A stretch of DNA of 64,000 bases from Chloracidobacterium sp. N (GTDB lineage: Bacteria; Acidobacteriota; Blastocatellia; Chloracidobacteriales; Chloracidobacteriaceae), in contig NZ_CP072642.1 in assembly GCF_018304765.1 (NCBI RefSeq), forward strand, positions 1,641,819 to 1,705,818, given 5' to 3'. Below the pieces are notes generated by a model that was not told where the DNA came from, did no database searches, and saw nothing but the letters and a program-made list of their open reading frames with translations. Below are positions 53,343-62,818 of this stretch, one piece after another; the first letter of the stretch is position 1; each line of letters begins with the position of its first letter. Made by a program: the position numbers and the translations under genes.

Positions 53343-54056
53343 TCAGGCTGGGACAGTCGTCGCCAGCGCTGGCGCAGTTTCCAGCGACCGCAATGACCGC
53401 CGCAACCCAAGCACCAGCACCAGGTTGGCCACCGTCATCGTGCCCTCGGCAATGCCGTGCAGCCAGTCCACATGGGTCAATGACGGCGCGCGATAGACCG
53501 TCCGTGCCACAATGCTCAGGGCAATGGTGACGACGACAAACAGGATGAGCAGCCCGTACCCGACAATCGTCTGGACGTTGAAGGCCGCGCGGTCCCACCG
53601 CCGGTTGACCGCCAGAAAGACCACGAACAGCAGGTAGGCCAATCCGGCCGACTGAATCATTGCGCCCCGCGTCCCGCCATAGGGCAGCCAGGCCCGCGCC
53701 AGCAGAAAGCCGCCGACAGTCAGCGTCGCCACGGCCGTGGCGGCCAGAACGAACCGGGGGTAGCGCCGCGGCCATTCGCGCAGATGCAGCGCAGCCGTCG
53801 CCAGCCCGACACTTCCGATGAGTGTCAGCAGTTCGTGCGTACGTGGAATCCACATCAGGCTGGTGTTGTCATTGGTGGCATGCCAGGCCAGGACGCACAT
53901 CCCGGCGCCCCAGTGCGGCAGCATCGCCACGGCCAGGCGCCGGATGTCTGTCCGGCCCAGCACCGTTCCCAACCGCCACACCAAGGCGATGGCCAGCGTC
54001 CACTCGGTCACGCTGGCAATGTGAATGCCCCATACCGGGGGTGACAGCAAACTCAT
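53343..54056 (-). CDS. DUF2499-DUF3593 (Ycf49-like) fused membrane protein
   Basis: A 237-residue protein with about six membrane helices. Residues 1-95 resemble DUF2499/Ycf49: VWGIHIASVTEWTLAI, then AMLPHWGAGMCVLAWHATN (Cys54, His59) and LLTLIGSVGLATAAL. Residues 130-225 resemble DUF3593: VYRAPSLTHVDWLHGIAEG (VDWLHG at 196-201) and LVLVLGLRR. In cyanobacteria and plants these two families are, as far as I recall, separate genes with roles linked to photosynthetic membranes. Here they are one protein. The family assignment is from memory of conserved motifs. The ATG at 54056 is the natural start. Confidence 0.75.
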   Translation of the reverse strand: MSLLSPPVWGIHIASVTEWTLAIALVWRLGTVLGRTDIRRLAVAMLPHWGAGMCVLAWHATNDNTSLMWIPRTHELLTLIGSVGLATAALHLREWPRRYPRFVLAATAVATLTVGGFLLARAWLPYGGTRGAMIQSAGLAYLLFVVFLAVNRRWDRAAFNVQTIVGYGLLILFVVVTIALSIVARTVYRAPSLTHVDWLHGIAEGTMTVANLVLVLGLRRSLRSLETAPALATTVPA

Positions 54057-54068
54057 GGCGGCACCTCC

Positions 54069-54100
54069 CCACGAACGAAGTGGCCCACAAACGAAGTGGC
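54069..54100. repeat. 16-bp tandem duplication (15/16 identical) between divergent genes
   Basis: Copies CCACGAACGAAGTGGC and CCACAAACGAAGTGGC start 12 bases upstream of the DUF2499-DUF3593 start codon, in the intergenic region. Confidence 0.88.
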
Positions 54101-54180
54101 GGTTGAATCAACCTCCCGTTTTCACCATACTGCGCCCACCGTACGAAAAGGGCCAGAAATGTTTGCGGAAAAAGCCAGCG

Positions 54181-55119
54181 ATGCGACCGGTCGTTGAAAT
54201 CGAGCAGCTTTCCATGGAGTACGTCACTGGCTTCTGGCGCAACAAGCGCGTCCGGTCACTGGTTGACCTGAGCCTTGAAGTCTATGCCGGCGAAGTCTTC
54301 GGGTTTCTCGGACACAACGGCGCCGGAAAAACGACGACGCTCAAAATCCTCATGCGGATTGTCTATCCGACGGGTGGCACGGCGCGGATTCTCGGCTGCC
54401 CGCTGGATGACATGAGCATGCGGCGGCGCATCGGCTACCTGCCGGAGTCGCCGTACTTCTACGACTACCTGACCGGGTGGGAACTGCTTGACTACGTCGG
54501 CCGGCTCTGCGGTCTGGATGCGGCGCAGCGGGCCCGGCGCATTCCCGAAATGCTGGCGCTGGTTGGCATGCAGCATGCCGCCCACCGTCCGCTGCGCAAG
54601 TATTCCAAGGGCATGCTCCAGCGGATCGGCATTGCCCAGGCTATTCTGCACGACCCGGAAGTGGTCTTTCTGGACGAACCGATGACGGGACTTGATCCCA
54701 TTGGACGGCGGGAAGTCCGCGACATCATGGCCAACCTGCGGGACCAGGGCAAAACGGTGTTTTTCTCGACGCACATCCTGTCGGATGTCGAGGCGCTCTG
54801 CGACCGCGTGGCCATTCTCAAGCAGGGCCGCCGCGTGGCCTATGGGACGCTGGCGGAAATTCAGGCGGGCCGGGCGGCCACGCTTGAAATCGTGGCCACG
54901 GAGACGACACCCGAAGCCGTGGCGGCACTGGAGCGTTTTGCGGCCCGCCTTCGCCGGACAGCCGCCGGGTTGCACTGCGAGTTGAAATCAGCCGACCAGG
55001 TGGGCGAAGCCGTCGCCGAGCTGCACCGCCATGGCGGACGCCTGGTTTCCATCACGCCGATCAAATCCGCGCTGGAAGAATTTTTCGTCCGGGACGAAAC
55101 CCTCAGCGAGACCTTCTGA
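54181..55119 (+). CDS. ABC transporter ATP-binding protein
   Basis: A 312-residue soluble ATPase: Walker [11 protein letters not shown] at about 47-55, Q-loop at GYLPESPYF, signature SKGMLQRIG in a slightly altered form, Walker [14 protein letters not shown] near 160, and the H-loop STH. The C-terminal 90 residues form a small extra domain. This is the ABC-2 type seen with separate permeases. The next gene is on the other strand, so no cognate permease is adjacent. The ATG at 54181 gives a normal N-terminus; longer frames upstream are non-homologous. Confidence 0.9.
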   Translation: MRPVVEIEQLSMEYVTGFWRNKRVRSLVDLSLEVYAGEVFGFLGHNGAGKTTTLKILMRIVYPTGGTARILGCPLDDMSMRRRIGYLPESPYFYDYLTGWELLDYVGRLCGLDAAQRARRIPEMLALVGMQHAAHRPLRKYSKGMLQRIGIAQAILHDPEVVFLDEPMTGLDPIGRREVRDIMANLRDQGKTVFFSTHILSDVEALCDRVAILKQGRRVAYGTLAEIQAGRAATLEIVATETTPEAVAALERFAARLRRTAAGLHCELKSADQVGEAVAELHRHGGRLVSITPIKSALEEFFVRDETLSETF

Positions 55120-55147
55120 CCGCCGGCGGGAGATGTTTGCCGGCGCG

Positions 55148-56644
55148 TCATTCCAGCGCGAACAACCGCTTGATTTGCGCCAGCAACTGCGTTGATTTGC
55201 TGTCCATGTGGGCCATATCCGGCACGGCCGCCGAACGTGCCGCTTCAAGGCTCAGGCGACGCGCTTCCAGACGTTCCGCCAGCACCCGGCTGAAGGTCTC
55301 CGCCAGACGGGGGTTGGTTCGCAACAGGTGACAGAATACGTCCCGGTGAATGGTGCGGACGGTCACTTCCCCAACCGCGCGAATCGTGGCCGAACGCGGC
55401 TCACCGGTCATCAGCGCCATTTCGCCAAAGCAATCGGGAGCGTGCATCTGTCCGACTTCCAGCCCATCCACTTCAACGCATACCGTCCCGGCTTCCAGAA
55501 TGAACAGGGCGTCTCCCGGCTCACCCTGCCGCACCAGGGCTTCGCCCGGCGCATAGCGCAACAACCGCATCCCTTCGGCTGCGACCAGGCGTTCGGACTT
55601 GGACAGGCAGGCCAGCAACGGCACGGCCCCAAGCAACTGTTCCGAGGCGGCCACAAGCTGCTGCTGCTTCACCTCCGGCGACACCGGCCGCCGCAGCTCG
55701 ATTCCCGTCAGGGGCAGCGGCAACTCAACCGCCGCCCGGTCCAGGGCATACCACGCCCGGTCGCGCACCAGACTGGCAATGGCTTCCCGCCGCCCGAAGT
55801 TCGCAATGAAGTAGCGGATGGCGTAGCGGATAGTCGCATTTTCGAGAAAAGCGAAGGTGGCCACGACCGGCGGCGGGTCGGCACAAATCTCCGGGATGTC
55901 CCGTATCGTCGTCAGAATGGCCGCCCGTACGTGCTCCGGTGGAATGTGATAGGGCGCCTGCACAAAAACCGTCTGCCGTGCCAAGGAGGACGGTTTCGTA
56001 TAGGTCACAATCTGGCTTTTGGCCAGCAACCCGTTGGGAATGGTCACTTGCTCCTGATCGAGAGTGAAAATCCTGACGGCGCGCCAGTTGATTTCCACGA
56101 CTTCGCCGGCCCGCTGCCCGTCATCGAGCTGAATCCAGTCGCCGACTTCAAAGGGCTGCTGCACCTGCAGGGTCAGTCCGGCCACGATGTTGCCCAGCGT
56201 ATCCTGCAGGGACAGACCAATGATGGCCGTAAACAGTGCCGATGTGACGAGCAGGGATGTCACCTGCACGCCAGACCAACTCAGCGCCAGCAGGGCCACA
56301 GCGGCATAGACAATCCCCTGAATGATGTCCCGGAAAATCCGTTCTGCCGTCAGCCCCAACCGCCGGGCAATCCCGGCATCAAAAAAGGCCAGAACCGACA
56401 ACCGTCCCAGCGCCAGAGCCAGACCGATAGCCGAGAGGTGACGAAAGAGCGCCGGCGGGGCAAAGCTGGACAGGAAGGCATCCGCCAGCGCCGCCGCCAC
56501 CGCCACGGCCACACACCACGCTGGAAAACGGAGCGCCTCCCGTACTTCCGCCGGGGCGGTTTTCCTGATGAACAGCATAGTCAGCGCGGCCGTCAGCACA
56601 CCAACCACAATCCACCAGTAATAGGTAAAGTCCGTCGGGTTCAT
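55148..56644 (-). CDS. MscS-type channel with C-terminal cyclic-nucleotide-binding domain
   Basis: The 498-residue protein has four or five N-terminal helices, an MscS pore and beta domain (SALFTAIIGLSLQDTLGNIVAGL, FEVGDWIQL, TIPNGLLAKS), and from about 355 a cyclic-nucleotide-binding domain (GEALVRQGEPGDALFILEAG, CFGEMALMTGEPRSATIRA with the phosphate-binding cassette). Such fused channels are probably gated or tuned by cAMP or cGMP as well as tension. The ATG at 56644 is used; an upstream codon at 56692 is possible. It is convergent with the ABC ATPase gene. Confidence 0.92.
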   Translation of the reverse strand: MNPTDFTYYWWIVVGVLTAALTMLFIRKTAPAEVREALRFPAWCVAVAVAAALADAFLSSFAPPALFRHLSAIGLALALGRLSVLAFFDAGIARRLGLTAERIFRDIIQGIVYAAVALLALSWSGVQVTSLLVTSALFTAIIGLSLQDTLGNIVAGLTLQVQQPFEVGDWIQLDDGQRAGEVVEINWRAVRIFTLDQEQVTIPNGLLAKSQIVTYTKPSSLARQTVFVQAPYHIPPEHVRAAILTTIRDIPEICADPPPVVATFAFLENATIRYAIRYFIANFGRREAIASLVRDRAWYALDRAAVELPLPLTGIELRRPVSPEVKQQQLVAASEQLLGAVPLLACLSKSERLVAAEGMRLLRYAPGEALVRQGEPGDALFILEAGTVCVEVDGLEVGQMHAPDCFGEMALMTGEPRSATIRAVGEVTVRTIHRDVFCHLLRTNPRLAETFSRVLAERLEARRLSLEAARSAAVPDMAHMDSKSTQLLAQIKRLFALE

Positions 56645-56820
56645 TGGACGCTTTCCATCAGGGAAGTCTGCGCCCCCGGTTGTAAAGGCCACGGGCCACG
56701 GCTGGCAAGCGCCACACCGCCACGGCAGCGCGATTTCCCCGGCCAGTTTGCGTGACTTTGACTCGCGCCGTCCTGCCGGACATCATCGGTCACTGACATT
56801 TTTCAACCGCTCACCCCACT

Positions 56821-57774
56821 ATGGTTACTTCCCGTTCGGCACTGGTCATCGGCTGTGGCATCTCCGGGCTGGCCTGCGCCCGGCGACTGCAAGCCGCCGG
56901 CTACCACGTCACCATCATCACCCGCGAACAGCCAAAATCCACGACTTCCAACGTCGCCGCGGCGCTCTGGTATCCCTACCGCTGCGCTCCCCGCGAAAAA
57001 GCCCTGCCATGGTCGAAGGCCACCTTTGAAGAACTCCTGCGCCAGCACCGGGACGGCGTTCCGGGCGTCACCCCGACGACATTCATTGAGCTTTTTGACC
57101 ACAACCGCCCCACACCCTGGTGGGCTGAAGCGACCGGCGGCGTCACCCGTCTCACCGGAAACGACCTGCCGCCCGGTTATGCCGTCGGCTTTGCCGCCAC
57201 CGTACCGGTCGTGGAAACACCGCTGTATCTCCCCTACCTCGTGGCACAGTTCTCAGCGGCAGGCGGTACACTCCAGATCGGCGAACTCACCAGTCTGGAT
57301 GAGGCCTGCGCTGCGTACCCGCTGGTCATCAACTGCTCCGGTCTGGGGGCACGGACGCTCGCCAATGACCCCGAAGTGTTTCCCATCCGCGGGCAGGTCG
57401 TACGGGTTTCCAATCCCGGCGTACGGCGTGCCCTGACCGATGACGACGGCCCACGCCGCATCAGCTACACGATCCCACGCCAGACGGATGTCATTCTGGG
57501 CGGCACGGCGCTGTCCCACGTCTGGGATACCACTCCCGATGCAGCGACAACCGAAAGAATCTTGCGCCACTGCCGCGAGCTTGAGCCGGCGCTGGCCTCA
57601 GCACAGGTGCTTGAAGTGCGGGTCGGGCTGCGTCCGGGGCGGACGGCCGTCCGCCTAGAACGGGAACACCGTGGCGTGGGCGTCGTCATTCACAACTACG
57701 GCCACGGCGGCGCGGGCTTCACCCTCGCCTGGGGCTGTGCGGACGAGGTGCTTCACCTGGCGCGTGCAACGTAA
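56821..57774 (+). CDS. FAD-dependent D-amino-acid oxidase family protein
   Basis: A 317-residue flavoprotein. The dinucleotide motif GCGISGLACARRL is at residues 11-23, followed by NVAAALWYPYR, and the C-terminus ends with a GHGGAGFTLAWGCADEV segment, the DAAO family FAD motif. RPGRTAVRLE provides the conserved Arg that binds the substrate carboxylate. Members oxidise D-amino acids to keto acids and make hydrogen peroxide. Length is slightly shorter than eukaryotic enzymes. No signal peptide is present, and the neighbours do not suggest a pathway. Confidence 0.86.
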   Translation: MVTSRSALVIGCGISGLACARRLQAAGYHVTIITREQPKSTTSNVAAALWYPYRCAPREKALPWSKATFEELLRQHRDGVPGVTPTTFIELFDHNRPTPWWAEATGGVTRLTGNDLPPGYAVGFAATVPVVETPLYLPYLVAQFSAAGGTLQIGELTSLDEACAAYPLVINCSGLGARTLANDPEVFPIRGQVVRVSNPGVRRALTDDDGPRRISYTIPRQTDVILGGTALSHVWDTTPDAATTERILRHCRELEPALASAQVLEVRVGLRPGRTAVRLEREHRGVGVVIHNYGHGGAGFTLAWGCADEVLHLARAT

Positions 57775-57823
57775 CCTGCCCCCGGCGGCGGGGCTTCACA
57801 CCGGCTGACACGGCGCGTACGGC

Positions 57824-60800
57824 TTAGCGGATGGCATCGGCACAAACATTGGCATAGCGGCAAAGCTGACACCGCGCGCCGGGTTTGGCCTCGAAGTCGG
57901 TTTCGGCAAACGTCCGAATCGCCACCAGCTCGTTGATGACCTTGTTGACGGCGTGGGCAGCGGCTTCCTTTCCGGCCTGATTGGCTGGCAGCTCAAACTT
58001 CTCATCCGGGGCCAGAAAGTGCAGCGTGGCGCGTACTTCCTTCACCTTGGGCGTCAGTTCCCGCAGCGCCAGGGCGTAGATTTGCAACTGCAAGCGGTAC
58101 CAGGCGACCTTTTCGGCCTTTTCCGCCTCGAAGCCCGGCTCTCCGGGCCGGGTCGCAAAGGCATTGGTTTTGAAGTCCACTATGTGCGCCGTCACCCCCT
58201 GCCCGCCGGAATGGGGCATAATCAGCACCTTGTCCATGGCTCCCGTGACCAATGCTGCACCGCACCGGATGGTGAAGACGCGCTCACTCCAGACTTCGCA
58301 GCCGCTGGACGGCTCCCGCGCCTGACGCTGTACCGCATCAATTTCCTTCCGAAAGTCGCTTTCGGCATATCGCTTTGCCAGCCACCACACGTCGTCCAGG
58401 ATGGCCTCGTCATCAAGCATCACACCTTCCAGCCGTCCCTCCGCCCGCAGCGACGCCACGGCGCGTTGCAGGGCCGCCCGCAGCGCCCGGTTATCGGTAT
58501 CTTCGGGTTGCAGATCCTCGCACAGCCTGTGAACGATGAGACCACGTATGGCCGGCGAAAGCCGCGCCTGCCCCTCCGGGCGTTCGGTATCTTCGACGGG
58601 CCGGCGCTCCGGCCCGGCCTCGTCTTCCAGCGGGTCGAGAAAGCGCGCAAAGTAGTATTGGCGGGGGCAGTGGGCAAAGCTGTTCAACTGGGCCACCGAG
58701 TAGTGGTACCGCCCCACCATGGCTTCTGGGTCAGGCTCAACCGTTTCCAGTTGGTCTTCGAGTTGCCGGATGAGTTCCCGGCGCGCCCATTCGCGCTGCC
58801 CGGCGTCGGCTGCCGCCTGCACGACAAACGCCTCCCGGCTGGATGGTTCCGGGTGAGGGATTGGGGCGGCATCCCCGGCCACGACCGGCGCGCTGTCCCG
58901 CAGGACGAGAATCCGGGCCGCGTCGAGTTGCACTTCCGTTCTGGCGGAACCGGCTTCCGGCGCAGCACTTCCGGCATCCTCTTTGGGCAGCAGCCACGGA
59001 CTCAGCCAGTCCAGAAAACTCTGGACGGAACTGCCTTCCGCGTTTCCGGTTTTGGGTCGCGCCGCGGCCGAGAGAATGAGGGCGTCTTGGGCGCGCGTCA
59101 TGGCGACGTAAAGCTGGCGCATCCGCTCGAACTGCTCCCGGCGCTCAATCCTTTCCAGCGCCATGCTTTTCAGCGCCGTGGGCCGCCGCCGGCCCAGCAT
59201 GTCGGGCACATCGAAGCCCAGGCCGCTGTTCCGCTCGAAAACGAACTTCCCGGCGCTTTGCCGCCAGCGACGTTGCAAATCCGGCAGGACGACAACCGGA
59301 AACTCCAGCCCCTTGGACTTGTGAATCGTCAGCAGCGCCACGGCGTCGAGACCAAGTTCAAGCTGGGCTTCGGCTTCGCGGGCATCGAGGCGGCGAAACT
59401 CGCGGATGTAGGCAACGAAATCCCGCAGCAGATGCGTCTCGCGGCTGGCAAAGCCCCGGGCCAGCGCCACCAGCTTGTCGAGATTGGACAACCGCTGTGG
59501 GCCGTCTTCGGCTCCGGCGCACACGATGTCATAGCCTGTCCGGCGAATGGCCTGCTCGATGAGGTCAGGCAGCGGCAGGCGGTTCCGTACGGCCAGCAGC
59601 TCTTCCAGAATTTCGACAGCCTCTTCCAGCAGCGCGCGCTGCTCACTGGCAAGTGCGGCCTGTTTCTGTTCGGCTTCGCGGCGCAGTTGGCTGTACAGCG
59701 AAACCCACTGGTCGGACGCATTGGCAGCCGTCCACCGCAGCCACAGCAGGGTTTCATCCGACAGCCCGAACAGCGGCGAGCGCAGGATGCCGGCCAGGGC
59801 AATGTCATCGGCACGATTGTCGAGAAACGCCAGCAGGTTCAGCAGGTCAGAGACCTCCGGGCGTCCGTAGAAGCCGTGCCCGGCGACGACATAGCACGGC
59901 ACACCGGCCCGCCGCAGCGCGCGTTCGTAGGTCTTGACATCCGTCAGCGCCCCAAACAGGAAGGCAATGTCGCGGTAGGTCGGCGGCCGGGGCGTCCCCT
60001 GCGCGGTATTGACCAGCGGGATTTGCTGCTCCACCAGCTCCCATACGTACCTGGCCAGCCGTTCGGCCTCAACGTCGCGCAGCGATTCGTCGTAAGGCGA
60101 CGGATTCTCATCGCCCTTGGGCATTTCCGTGTAGAGAAAGACTACCGCTGGCTGCCCTGTGTTGAGCGCCGCGCGAAAGGCCACGCCCGGCTCGTGCGCC
60201 ACGAATCCGCTCTGCCGCAGTTCGGCCGGCTGGCTTCCTTCCGGCGCGGCCATGATGCGGCTGAACACAGCGTTGAAAAAATCCACCAGGCGCGGGTCGC
60301 TGCGAAAGTTGACCTCCAGCCGGAGATGCTGCCCCCCTTTTGCCGTCACCGAATCAATGGTTTCATCGAAGACCTCGACTTCTGCCCCGCGAAAGGCATA
60401 GATGGATTGCTTGCGGTCGCCGACGAAGAAAAACGTCCGGTTGCCCCGGGTGCAGGTGTTGGCAAGGGTATCGAGACCAAGAGCATCAATGATGCTCCGC
60501 TGGAGGTGATTCGTGTCCTGAAACTCATCCACCAGAAAGTGCCGGTAGCGTTCCTGGACGCGCCGTCGGATGTCGGCAGACTCCAGCAGCTTACGCGCCC
60601 GCAGTTGCAGGTCCTCGAAATCGAGCGCCGCCGATTCGCTTTTGGCCTTGGTGTAGAGAAACTCCATGCCCCGCAACACCTCGAAGACAACCTTCTGATA
60701 CGCCTGTGCGCAGACATCGAAATAGATGGCTTCGAGCTGTCCCCCGCCCTGGCTGCGGGTTCCGAGCGACTCCTGCAGCGGTTTGACCGCCTTGCCCACA

Positions 60801-61660
60801 TTGCCGCGCGCAGCCGGCAGGGCTTCGCGCAACCGCGCCAGCGCCGCCAGAAACGCCGGCAACCCGTTCACTGACGGAGCCGCCGCCTGCAACCCATCGG
60901 CTTCCCGGTTCCAGACCGCCAGAAACACCTCGGCTGCTTCCAGGGTTTTGCCGGTCTTTTTGGCGCGCTTTTCCTCGTCAATGGCCGTTTTCAGCGCCGC
61001 CACTTGCTGCCTCGTGGACTCCAAGGCAGTTGTGTAATCAGCCAGCGTCAGGGTGTTCTGCGTGGTGATGCGCTCGGCTTCCTCCAGCGGAATGCCCAGG
61101 CTGCGGAGCTGGTTGAATACCTGCTTGAGTTCGGTGACGAGTGTTGCCCGGCCGTAAGCGGCCACCAGTTCCGCCACCAGGTCATCGCCTTGGTCAATCG
61201 CGCCGGTGACGGCCTGCTGTGCCGCCTGATCGAGCATGACAGCGGCCGTGTACTCATCGAGCGTGGTAAAGGTCGGATCAACTCCGGCGGCAAGCGGAAA
61301 TTCGTGCAGCAGCCGCGAACAAAAGCTGTGAATCGTGCCGATGGCGGCGGCTTCGAGCTGGCGCTTGCGTTGCCGCCACTGAAGCTCGGCGCCTGTCCCC
61401 TGGTGCTTCACAATCTGCGCCTCGATGCGCTGCCGGATGCGCTCGCGCATTTCGTTCGCGGCCTTGTTCGTAAAGGTAATGGCTACGATGTTTTCGACGC
61501 CGACACCCGGCTGTTCGAGCAGGTGCAGGAAACGCTCGGTCAGCACGCGCGTCTTGCCGGCGCCCGGTCCGGCCGTGACGACCAGCGGGCGGTCAAGGAC
61601 CTCGATGGCCGCCTGCTGGGCATCCGTCAAGCCTGTCGTGGGATTGAGTGTGACAACCAT
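57824..61660 (-). CDS. UvrD/AddA-type helicase-nuclease
   Basis: A 1278-residue SF1A helicase: Walker A AGPGAGKTRV near residue 26, motif Ia ITFTNKAANEMRERI, motif II LVDEFQDTN near 390, motif IV VGDRKQSIYAFRGA, and motif V/VI with LTIHKSKGLEFPVV and YVAMTRAQDAL. The C-terminus has a PDDEXK-type nuclease region (VTGAMDKVLI, IVDFKTN) with a Cys cluster (CQLCRYANVC) like the iron-sulfur staple of AddAB nucleases. This is the plan of AddA, which resects DNA breaks; an AddB partner is not in this window. The ATG at 61660 is preceded by CAGGTG. Confidence 0.9.
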   Translation of the reverse strand: MVVTLNPTTGLTDAQQAAIEVLDRPLVVTAGPGAGKTRVLTERFLHLLEQPGVGVENIVAITFTNKAANEMRERIRQRIEAQIVKHQGTGAELQWRQRKRQLEAAAIGTIHSFCSRLLHEFPLAAGVDPTFTTLDEYTAAVMLDQAAQQAVTGAIDQGDDLVAELVAAYGRATLVTELKQVFNQLRSLGIPLEEAERITTQNTLTLADYTTALESTRQQVAALKTAIDEEKRAKKTGKTLEAAEVFLAVWNREADGLQAAAPSVNGLPAFLAALARLREALPAARGNVGKAVKPLQESLGTRSQGGGQLEAIYFDVCAQAYQKVVFEVLRGMEFLYTKAKSESAALDFEDLQLRARKLLESADIRRRVQERYRHFLVDEFQDTNHLQRSIIDALGLDTLANTCTRGNRTFFFVGDRKQSIYAFRGAEVEVFDETIDSVTAKGGQHLRLEVNFRSDPRLVDFFNAVFSRIMAAPEGSQPAELRQSGFVAHEPGVAFRAALNTGQPAVVFLYTEMPKGDENPSPYDESLRDVEAERLARYVWELVEQQIPLVNTAQGTPRPPTYRDIAFLFGALTDVKTYERALRRAGVPCYVVAGHGFYGRPEVSDLLNLLAFLDNRADDIALAGILRSPLFGLSDETLLWLRWTAANASDQWVSLYSQLRREAEQKQAALASEQRALLEEAVEILEELLAVRNRLPLPDLIEQAIRRTGYDIVCAGAEDGPQRLSNLDKLVALARGFASRETHLLRDFVAYIREFRRLDAREAEAQLELGLDAVALLTIHKSKGLEFPVVVLPDLQRRWRQSAGKFVFERNSGLGFDVPDMLGRRRPTALKSMALERIERREQFERMRQLYVAMTRAQDALILSAAARPKTGNAEGSSVQSFLDWLSPWLLPKEDAGSAAPEAGSARTEVQLDAARILVLRDSAPVVAGDAAPIPHPEPSSREAFVVQAAADAGQREWARRELIRQLEDQLETVEPDPEAMVGRYHYSVAQLNSFAHCPRQYYFARFLDPLEDEAGPERRPVEDTERPEGQARLSPAIRGLIVHRLCEDLQPEDTDNRALRAALQRAVASLRAEGRLEGVMLDDEAILDDVWWLAKRYAESDFRKEIDAVQRQAREPSSGCEVWSERVFTIRCGAALVTGAMDKVLIMPHSGGQGVTAHIVDFKTNAFATRPGEPGFEAEKAEKVAWYRLQLQIYALALRELTPKVKEVRATLHFLAPDEKFELPANQAGKEAAAHAVNKVINELVAIRTFAETDFEAKPGARCQLCRYANVCADAIR

Positions 61661-61777
61661 CGCTTTCACCTGAAGAACCAACCTGCCGGGGCGACGCGCC
61701 GAAAACAACCGTTCGCCGGGCCGAAAGGATTAGGCTATAGTCCGGCGTTCCACTTCATACCGTTTCACCGTCCTGCC

Positions 61778-62791
61778 ATGTCATCCGAACTTGTAGAGTC
61801 ACCGCCGGCCACCGTACCGCACCCGTCCCTTTCACGGGAACAACAGCACGAAATTTACCACTACCTCAAGCTCACCCGGTTGCTCGAGGAGCGGCTCGTC
61901 AACCTGTACCGCCAGACGAAAGTCGTCGGCGGGCTGTACCGTTCGCTGGGGCAGGAAGCCACCGCTGTCGGGAGCGCCTACGCAATGGACAAGGCGCACA
62001 ACGACATGATTGCCCCGCTCATTCGTGACCTTGGGGCGATGCTCGTCATGGGCGCGACGCCACGGGAACTGCTCCTGCAGTACATGGCCAAGCGCGACAG
62101 CCCCACCCGTGGGCGCGACCTGCAGATTCACTATGCCGATTTGCAGCGGGGCTTCATCGGTCCCATTTCCCACCTGGGCGACATGCTGCCGGTGATGTGC
62201 GGCATTGCGCTGGGCTCCCGTCTGCGGCGCGAATCGCGCGTCTGTCTGGTCTATATGGGCGATGGCGCTTCCTCGACCGGCGCGTTTGCCGAAGGCATGA
62301 ACTTCGCCGCCGTGCAGCGGCTTCCTGTGGTCGTCATCGTCGAAAACAACGGCTACGCCTACTCGACGCCAACCAGCCGCCAGATGGCCGTCGAGCGCAT
62401 CGTGGACAAAGCCGTGGGCTTTGGCGTCCGGGGCGAGCGGGTTGACGGGAACGATGTTCTCGCGGTGTACGATGTCACACGGCGCGCCGTCGAGCACGCC
62501 CGTGCCAGCGGCGGTGTCACGCTCATCGAGGCCGTCACTTTTCGGATGAAAGGCCACGCCGAGCACGACGACCAACGCTACGTGCCAAAAGAACTGCTGG
62601 CGGCGTGGGCCGCCAAAGACCCTCTGCAACGCTATGAGCGGTATCTGCTCGAAACCGGACTGGCGACGCCGGACGAACTGGAAGCCATCACGCAGCGGAT
62701 TTCCCGGCAACTCGATGACGACGTAGCTTTTGCCGAAGCCAATCCCATGCCCGAACCGGCTTCGGCGCTGCTCGATGTCTATGCGTCCTGA
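61778..62791 (+). CDS. 2-oxoacid dehydrogenase E1 component, alpha subunit
   Basis: The 337-residue protein has the E1-alpha pattern: the LTRLLEERL start, GLYRSLGQEA, and the thiamine-pyrophosphate motif GDGASSTGAFAEGMNFAAV with VENNGYAYS. The closest groups are pyruvate, acetoin and branched-chain dehydrogenases. An E1-beta subunit and E2 would be expected next, but the following gene is thyX. Substrate is not determined by the visible motifs. The ATG at 61778 gives the usual length; a longer open frame upstream overlaps the helicase start and has no family match. Confidence 0.9.
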   Translation: MSSELVESPPATVPHPSLSREQQHEIYHYLKLTRLLEERLVNLYRQTKVVGGLYRSLGQEATAVGSAYAMDKAHNDMIAPLIRDLGAMLVMGATPRELLLQYMAKRDSPTRGRDLQIHYADLQRGFIGPISHLGDMLPVMCGIALGSRLRRESRVCLVYMGDGASSTGAFAEGMNFAAVQRLPVVVIVENNGYAYSTPTSRQMAVERIVDKAVGFGVRGERVDGNDVLAVYDVTRRAVEHARASGGVTLIEAVTFRMKGHAEHDDQRYVPKELLAAWAAKDPLQRYERYLLETGLATPDELEAITQRISRQLDDDVAFAEANPMPEPASALLDVYAS

Positions 62792-62818
62792 CCACCATCT
62801 GCCACGAAAGGTCTGGTC

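Noticed and set aside
57953-60874. 973-codon plus-strand open frame opposite the helicase gene
   Set aside because: It is fully antisense to a gene with all helicase motifs. Long antisense frames arise easily in GC-rich DNA. It has no recognised domain.
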